Below, in pieces: positions 58,951 to 64,000 of a DNA stretch of 64,000 nt. The translations under genes were made by a program, and so were the position numbers. Every line of letters begins with the position of its first letter. The stretch's first letter is position 1. This DNA is from Ruminococcus flavefaciens ND2009 (GTDB taxonomy: Bacteria; Bacillota; Clostridia; Oscillospirales; Ruminococcaceae), in contig NZ_JHXI01000007.1 of NCBI RefSeq assembly GCF_000621785.1, positions 1 through 64,000 of the forward strand, in the 5' to 3' direction. The notes beneath the pieces were generated by a model. The model did not search any database. It was not told where the DNA came from and was given only the letters and a program-made list of their open reading frames with translations.

Positions 58951-59000
58951 AGGCCACTGGTGGTGAGTCCGTAACAGGACAACTACCAGTGGCCTTTTTT
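58951..59000 (+). terminator. Strong terminator after the small helical protein
   Basis: AGGCCACTGGT and ACCAGTGGCCT arms with an extended GTCC/GGAC inner stem, followed by TTTTTT. Confidence 0.85.
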
Positions 59001-59047
59001 CGTTACATACAGCTGTCTGCAAAAATGCAGGCGGCTGTAATTTTTTG

Positions 59048-59182
59048 ATGAAAGGTGTGAGTCTATTGAACTACGAAAGCTACCAGAGAAAAGGAATCGA
59101 AAGAAAGAGGAAGGTGAAGAAGAATTGTGATACGATATTTAGATATGTTCGCAGGTATCGGCGGTTTCCGCTCAGGCCTTGA
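59048..59182 (+). CDS. Possible 44-residue basic peptide
   Basis: An ATG frame giving MKGVSLLNYESYQRKGIERK and an Arg-rich end. It overlaps the first 56 bases of the methyltransferase gene in another frame. There is no good ribosome binding site for the ATG. It may be a leader peptide coupling to the methyltransferase, or chance. Confidence 0.3.
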   Translation: MKGVSLLNYESYQRKGIERKRKVKKNCDTIFRYVRRYRRFPLRP

Positions 59183-60404
59183 ACGAGTCGGCGGCTTTGA
59201 GTGTGTCGGTTACTGCGAGATAGACAAATTCGCAAAACAGGCGTATGAAGCGCTTTACGACACATCAAAGGAGGTTTACTACGATGACGCAACAAAAATC
59301 GTCCCGGAAGACTTGCCGGATATCGACCTTATTTGCGGAGGATTTCCTTGTCAGAGCTTTTCAATCGCAGGAAAACGGAGAGGCTTTGAAGACGCCCGAG
59401 GAACCATGTTCTTTGAAATTGCTCGGATCGCTGCCGTTAAAAGACCTCGCTATCTGCTGCTTGAAAACGTACCCGGACTGCTATCACATGACGAAGGCAG
59501 GACATTTGCGACCATCCTCTCTGCGCTGGATGAACTGGGGTACGATGTCGCATGGCAGGTGCTTAACAGCGCGAATTTTGGAGTCGCTCAAGCCAGAAAA
59601 AGAGTGTTCATTATCGGATTTCTTAGAACCAAGTGTGCCGGAAGAATACTGTCTTTCACAGAAGCAAATCCAAAAACTCTTATCCAGCGCATACCCGGAA
59701 AAGAAGGATGCAGAGTCTACTCTCCCGAAGGACTGAGCATAACGCTGACCGGAACTGCAGGCGGTTTCGGCGGTAAGTCTGGGCTGTATGAGATACTTGG
59801 TCTTCCGATAAAGTCCCTTACAAAGTCAGGTTATCAGATAGCCGTTCCCGGAGATAGTATCGACCTGGCATATGCGGACATGAACAGCCGCAGAGGACGT
59901 GTCGGACATGACATAGCCCATACGGTAACTCCGTCGGCAACACAGGGCTTCTATTCAGTAAAATGTATCGATATGAATCCCGAGCCTCAGATCACCGACC
60001 TTGCAAGGTGTATAACTGCAAGACAGGATAACGGCATCGGACATCATAAAGGCGAAAAATCAGCGGCTCTCTTCATGGACAAGCCGATACCTGTGCTCAC
60101 TCCTGCCAAAGAGAAGGTACGGCAGCAAGGAAGACGTTTCAAAAATCCGGACGAGCCGATGTTCACTATAACCGTAACCGACAGGAACGGCGTTATGTAT
60201 AACGGACTAATCAGAAAGCTGATGCCCCTTGAATGCTGGCGATTGCAGGGATTTACAGATGAGCAGTTCAATAAGGTCAAAGCGACAGGAATGTCAAATG
60301 CACAGCTATACAAGCAAGCCGGAAACGCTGTGACAGTAAACGTCATAGAAGCTCTGGCGAAATTCATAAAGGAAATTGATATGGAGGAATATGAGAATGA
60401 ATGA
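59127..60404 (+). CDS. DNA (cytosine-5-)-methyltransferase
   Basis: 425 residues. Motif I is LDMFAGIGGFRSGLE, motif IV GGFPCQSFSIAGKRRGFED with the catalytic Cys, motif VI LENVPGLLS, motif VIII QARKRVFIIGF, and C-terminal motifs IX-X (MPLECWRLQGF, YKQAGNAVTVNV). The target-recognition region (about 195-330) is longer than usual. The start is GTG 59127 after GGAAGGTG. No restriction enzyme gene adjoins it, so it is an orphan methyltransferase that may protect the element from host restriction. It overlaps the antirepressor start. Confidence 0.92.
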   Translation: MIRYLDMFAGIGGFRSGLERVGGFECVGYCEIDKFAKQAYEALYDTSKEVYYDDATKIVPEDLPDIDLICGGFPCQSFSIAGKRRGFEDARGTMFFEIARIAAVKRPRYLLLENVPGLLSHDEGRTFATILSALDELGYDVAWQVLNSANFGVAQARKRVFIIGFLRTKCAGRILSFTEANPKTLIQRIPGKEGCRVYSPEGLSITLTGTAGGFGGKSGLYEILGLPIKSLTKSGYQIAVPGDSIDLAYADMNSRRGRVGHDIAHTVTPSATQGFYSVKCIDMNPEPQITDLARCITARQDNGIGHHKGEKSAALFMDKPIPVLTPAKEKVRQQGRRFKNPDEPMFTITVTDRNGVMYNGLIRKLMPLECWRLQGFTDEQFNKVKATGMSNAQLYKQAGNAVTVNVIEALAKFIKEIDMEEYENE

Positions 60405-61176
60405 AATGATGATTTTTAACAATCCCGAGTTCGGCTCGGTAAGAACAGTATGCATCGACGGCGAGCCTTGGCTTGTTGGAAAGGATGTAGCTGTAATACT
60501 TGGTTACAGTAATGACAGAGATGCACTTCAAGCGCACGTAGATGCCGAAGATAAGCGAATAATTCAAAAGTCGGATTTTCCGACTTTTAAAATTTCCAAC
60601 AGAGGAATGACTGTTATCAACGAATCAGGCCTATATAGCCTTGTCCTTTCAAGCAAACTCCCCACAGCCAAGAAGTTCAAGCGTTGGGTAACAGCAGAGA
60701 TACTCCCGACAATCAGAAAGACCGGCGGCTATGTTGCAAATGAGGATGTGTTCGTTGAGACATATCTCCCCTTTGCAGATGAACCTATAAAGCAGCTCTT
60801 CAGGATACAGTGCAGAGTCATCAATCAGCTCAATGAGCGTATCCGTAAGGACGAGCCGAAGGTGAAGTTCGCAGACCATGTTGGTGACAGCACTAATGTC
60901 ATCGATGTTAATCGCATGGCTAAGCTCTGTGCTGATCACGGTATCCGCATCGGACGCAACAGGCTGTTTGCATGGATGAGGTCACATGGAATCCTCATGG
61001 GAGGAAACATTCCGTACCAGGAGTACATTGAAAACGGATACTTCCGTGTAAAGGAGTCTGTATACGAGACCAATGGTCAGAAAAGAACGTATCAGCAGAC
61101 CTTTGTTACAGGCAAGGGTCAGCAGTACATCCTTTCAAGGCTGATGAGAGAGTATGGAGGTGTTATAAATGCCTAA
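60397..61176 (+). CDS. Phage-type antirepressor (BRO-N plus KilAC)
   Basis: 259 residues. BRO-N domain about 1-115: PWLVGKDVAVILGYSNDRDA, NESGLYSLVLSSKLPTAKKFKRWVT, EILPTIRKTGGYV. C-terminal KilAC domain about 145-255: RMAKLCADHGIRIGRNRLFAWMRSHG, TGKGQQYI. These proteins regulate phage or element gene expression by binding DNA and countering repressors. The ATG at 60397 is seven bases after GGAGGA and overlaps the methyltransferase stop. Confidence 0.9.
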   Translation: MNEMMIFNNPEFGSVRTVCIDGEPWLVGKDVAVILGYSNDRDALQAHVDAEDKRIIQKSDFPTFKISNRGMTVINESGLYSLVLSSKLPTAKKFKRWVTAEILPTIRKTGGYVANEDVFVETYLPFADEPIKQLFRIQCRVINQLNERIRKDEPKVKFADHVGDSTNVIDVNRMAKLCADHGIRIGRNRLFAWMRSHGILMGGNIPYQEYIENGYFRVKESVYETNGQKRTYQQTFVTGKGQQYILSRLMREYGGVINA

Positions 61177-62284
61177 TCATGTAACAAGTGTAATCACCCT
61201 GTCAGGTGATGAGAGCCGTATAAAAGCTATGCTTGAACAGATCAAGAACGATGAGGTTGGCATAGGATCGGTGGATTTTAATAAGATACTGCCTATGCCC
61301 GAATCTCTGCATATGACAAGCGGATCCATCGAGGACAGTGCAATTGCGGTATACATTTCCGCTATAAATCCCATAAACGAAGAATTTGAAGGTGTCAAGA
61401 AGAAAGATGCCGCCGAATTCCGTAAAATGCTCAAGAAGCTGCCTGTCTTATCGCAGAAGATAGATATTCTCATGCCTGAGAACGAAGCAATAAACTTAGC
61501 TGAGAACAAGTATCGTGAGAGCGTTAAGTATCTTGTAGATAAAGGCGAGAAATACGTCTCCAACCTCATACAGTACGGAGCCTCAACGTGGTACGATTGG
61601 GCTGTCGGTAATTGGGGAACAAAATGGAATGCTTATGGCTACGACAACGGAGTCGAAATGGAAGACGGTAAGCTGAAATTCCTTACTGCATGGGCAGCTC
61701 CTCACCCCATAATGCAGAAGCTGTCAGAAATGTATCCAGATATAAAGTTCGAGCATGAATGGGCTGACGAGGATATCGGCAATAACTGCGGACGCTACGT
61801 CTATTACGACGGCAAACGCATAGAAGAATACTTCCCCGAGAGCCAGAAGGACTGCCTTGAATTTGCGGCAAAAGTAATGGATGCGAGCCTCGAGGAAGAC
61901 TATTCTCTTTACCTTAATGCCACTGAAACTGAATATATCAACATCGAGTATGATGATGAGTATGAACTCATCGAGGTAGCTGGACATACGGCTCTCTTTA
62001 CAAATGACCGCATAACCGATGCAAATATCCCGAAGGGAATGTACTGCTATCATCTGCGCCATAACGATGACGGAGAATTCTTTGCTATTGAAAAAAATGT
62101 TTCAGTAAATCATGCAGGTTCTATCGTTACGAAGGAACCCATTGATCTCAAGAATAAGGGATATATTGTGCTTGACGAGGACAGTAGTCCTAACTTCCTC
62201 GGTGAAACTATGTCCCTGTATATGTTCAGGGATTATGATCCCGGGCAGACCGAGGAACTGAGCATGGGAATGCAGGAGGTGTGA
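61169..62284 (+). CDS. DUF1281-like phage protein fused to an LPD28-like domain
   Basis: 371 residues. The N-terminal part (about 1-230) looks like the Api92/DUF1281 phage family: MPNHVTSVITLSGDESRI, SGSIEDSAIAVY, STWYDWAVGNWGTKWNAYG. The C-terminal part (about 260-355: AGHTALFTNDRITDANIPKGM, YCYHLRHNDDGEFFAIEKNV) resembles domains of large polyvalent proteins (LPD28/YodL type). It ends LSMGMQEV. It overlaps the antirepressor gene by eight bases. The biochemical role is unknown. Confidence 0.72.
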   Translation: MPNHVTSVITLSGDESRIKAMLEQIKNDEVGIGSVDFNKILPMPESLHMTSGSIEDSAIAVYISAINPINEEFEGVKKKDAAEFRKMLKKLPVLSQKIDILMPENEAINLAENKYRESVKYLVDKGEKYVSNLIQYGASTWYDWAVGNWGTKWNAYGYDNGVEMEDGKLKFLTAWAAPHPIMQKLSEMYPDIKFEHEWADEDIGNNCGRYVYYDGKRIEEYFPESQKDCLEFAAKVMDASLEEDYSLYLNATETEYINIEYDDEYELIEVAGHTALFTNDRITDANIPKGMYCYHLRHNDDGEFFAIEKNVSVNHAGSIVTKEPIDLKNKGYIVLDEDSSPNFLGETMSLYMFRDYDPGQTEELSMGMQEV

Positions 62285-62285
62285 T

Positions 62286-63281
62286 ATGGACGAGAAAAGA
62301 AAAGTAACGCAGGAAGAGCTCGATAACATCTGCATACTGCATAATAAGTTCATCGAGGACGAGGACGGCGGTATACATGCCGTCTTCGAGAACTGCTCTT
62401 TTGAGAGATTATCATTTAAGGGGAAACAGTTCAACAGTGCTGCGTTCAGAAACTGCGAATTCAAGCTCTGTGATATGACAGATACAGGTATGTGCTTCGC
62501 CGAGCTTAATAATGTGAAGTTCAGCGGCTGTGACTGTAATATGTTCACAGCAGAGGAAGCAGCATTCAGGAATGTTGCATTCGACAAGTGCGACCTTAAA
62601 TCTGCTGTTTTTACCCATAGTTCGCTGAGAAATATCGCATTCGATAAATGTGAGACTGACGGCATGAGTATGCAGAACTGCTATGAGCTCCCCGAAGCAG
62701 AGGTCATAAGGGTATCTCTGGAAGACCTGCGGAAGATGAAAGACAAGGAAGGAATTATCCTTCAGGGCTGCGGCGGAGATCTTCAGGAATGGGCTGACGG
62801 TATTAACTCAGCACTTATCGATACAGATATCCTGAGATCACCGTTCGACAGGCTCTATGTTTTTGAGAACGAAGGTCATACAAATATCATGTTCCCATTT
62901 GATGATGTTGAGCTTGACATCGGTAAGCTGGCAACGTGGCGTTTGCAGACTCATGAGCAGTTCGGCGGCACATGGCTCTCAGACTATGTCCCCAACAGGC
63001 TTGGCGGTTTTATTGAGGAACAGCCTGCACAGGAGCAGAAAAAGCCCGACTGTCCGCTTATCGGCGAAGATTCAAACATTTTTAACCTCATGGGAATAGC
63101 TTCAAAAACTCTCAAGAGGAACGGCATGGCTGACCAGGCAAAGGAAATGTGTGAACGCATCACATCATCGGGCGACTACAATAAGGCTCTCTGCATTATC
63201 GGAGAATATGTCAATATTACGTCAGTTGATGACGATATGGAAGAAAACGAGGACGAAGAAATGGAGGTAACTATGAACTGA
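62286..63281 (+). CDS. Pentapeptide-repeat-like protein with polyvalent C-terminal domain
   Basis: 331 residues. The N-terminal region (about 25-135) is built of degenerate pentapeptide-type units (AAFRNCEFKLCDMTD, AAFRNVAFDKCDLKSAVFTH), which fold as a right-handed beta-helix. Next comes a domain with GDLQEWADGINSAL and FGGTWLSDYVPNRLGGFIEE (about 165-245), a style seen on conjugative-element proteins (LPD29/DUF4316-like, from memory). A helical end and an acidic MEVTMN tail follow. RBS GGAGGTGTG; it starts one base after the previous stop. Confidence 0.7.
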   Translation: MDEKRKVTQEELDNICILHNKFIEDEDGGIHAVFENCSFERLSFKGKQFNSAAFRNCEFKLCDMTDTGMCFAELNNVKFSGCDCNMFTAEEAAFRNVAFDKCDLKSAVFTHSSLRNIAFDKCETDGMSMQNCYELPEAEVIRVSLEDLRKMKDKEGIILQGCGGDLQEWADGINSALIDTDILRSPFDRLYVFENEGHTNIMFPFDDVELDIGKLATWRLQTHEQFGGTWLSDYVPNRLGGFIEEQPAQEQKKPDCPLIGEDSNIFNLMGIASKTLKRNGMADQAKEMCERITSSGDYNKALCIIGEYVNITSVDDDMEENEDEEMEVTMN

Positions 63282-63300
63282 CCTCCGGAAAGGAGTATAA

Positions 63301-64000
63301 TGCGAGGCATTTTGACCACAGGGTGCGAACCTCCGATACCGTGGATCGGCGGTAAAACGATTCTTCTTCCCGTAATTAAGCGGATAATACCTGAGAGAAA
63401 AAACAAATTTCTCGATGTTTTCGGCGGCGGAGGCTCGGTTTCGCTTTCAGGGAGGTACGCACCTTTACAGATATACAATGACTACAATCCGCACCTTGCA
63501 AACTTTATGAGGATCCTCAAATCACGATCCGAGGAACTCATAGACAAGCTGACAGGTGCATATAACTCAGACGGTACGCTCAATGAAAACTTTGAGCGTA
63601 CCTTTTTTATAAATTCAAGAGACAGCTTCAACGCTTGCAGCAATGTTTTCCACAAGGGCGATACATGGGAAAAGCTGTTCGACGCTAACCTCAAAATACA
63701 GCTAAAAGCCGCAAGTCTTGCTGAAAAAGAACACGCATGGTCAATAGTATTGGATGCTTGGAGGTTGTATAAGGAACGTGAGAACGATCCCGAGCTTATA
63801 GACGCTGTACTTTTCTTCTACCTTATGAAATGCAGCTATTCCGCAACAGGAACAAGCTGGGCTTGTAAGGCAGTCAACCGAGAAAGTATGGTCAGACTTA
63901 TCAATGAGGCAAGTCGAATGATGCAGGGAATAACTGTAGAAAACAAGGACTGCATTGAACTCATAAAGCTCCATGATGATCCAAGCACTTTCGTTTATTG
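63301..64000 (+). CDS. DNA adenine methyltransferase (Dam/DpnM type), partial
   Basis: The first 233 residues are visible; the frame runs off the window. It has PWIGGKTILLPVIKRIIPE (SAM-binding N-terminus), FLDVFGGGGSVSLSG (motif I) and IYNDYNPHLANFMRILK. The catalytic DPPY should lie just past the edge, since the last residues read DDPSTFVY. The ATG follows AAAGGAG. Second methyltransferase of the element, with no restriction partner in view. Confidence 0.9.

Noticed and set aside
1..64000. CRISPR array
   Set aside because: No series of 25-40 base repeats with regular unique spacers is present; all repeats seen are inverted, dispersed or a single direct pair.

Overview
This window looks like chromosome from a cellulolytic ruminal or gut Ruminococcus, closest in style to the R. 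flavefaciens / R. champanellensis group. That is an inference from gene content, since no database search was possible. The evidence is six proteins with duplicated EF-hand-like dockerin modules, a secreted expansin, a secreted cellulose-binding protein, a family 16 beta-glucanase lipoprotein, Firmicute-type ribosome binding sites, and canonical TTGACA/TATAAT promoters. Several genes start with TTG or GTG.

Bases 1-11450 hold a large inverted intergenic repeat, a DUF5131 protein and a divergent methyltransferase. After these come a 5'-truncated solute-binding-protein remnant and two paralogous sigma-factor/membrane-protein operons interleaved with three dockerin proteins. A decayed partial copy of the second membrane gene follows. 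Three copies of one promoter-like motif (TGA[AG]AC, 18 bases, ACTAA) precede the two sigma genes and one dockerin gene.

Bases 11450-20400 hold a CotH lipoprotein and a three-gene operon with all four activities for NDP-D-glycero-D-manno-heptose. The biotin operon bioY-bioB-bioD-bioA follows, with a textbook BirA operator over its promoter, then an Rrf2 regulator. Bases 20400-33600 contain two more sigma-factor operons. One is translationally coupled to a D,D-carboxypeptidase carrying an N-terminal dockerin. The other lies next to a secreted, cellulose-binding, caspase-like protein that shares a domain with the membrane partner of the sigma factor. A CotH-dockerin protein, a DUF697-type GTPase and an expansin followed by a 37-residue peptide gene are also here.

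Bases 33700-49500 are mostly housekeeping: recQ, a response-regulator/ABC/permease/histidine-kinase operon, another dockerin protein, a MutS-like ATPase with an alpha/beta hydrolase, a GH16 glucanase, aroC and a DAHP synthase, and glgB.

A tRNA-Ser(CGA) at 49551 marks the apparent left edge of an integrated element that runs off the window. It opens with a ~5-kb island between two ~405-bp direct repeats. The island has a palindrome-flanked promoter, a long leader, a secreted protein, a 1022-residue NEAT-like surface protein and a second copy of the small peptide gene. The rest carries conjugative-element-style genes: large polyvalent-type proteins, small ribbon-helix-helix proteins, DUF4314, a cytosine methyltransferase, a KilAC antirepressor and an adenine methyltransferase cut by the window edge. 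Six of these proteins end in a similar acidic, methionine-rich tail.

The most novel signals are: (1) four 184-residue sigma factors, each with a single-pass membrane partner and each near dockerin or cellulose-binding proteins; (2) the domain shared by one such membrane partner and its secreted neighbour; (3) the paired 'shared module plus tiny MKEKY peptide' arrangement, present twice; (4) the direct-repeat island at the tRNA.
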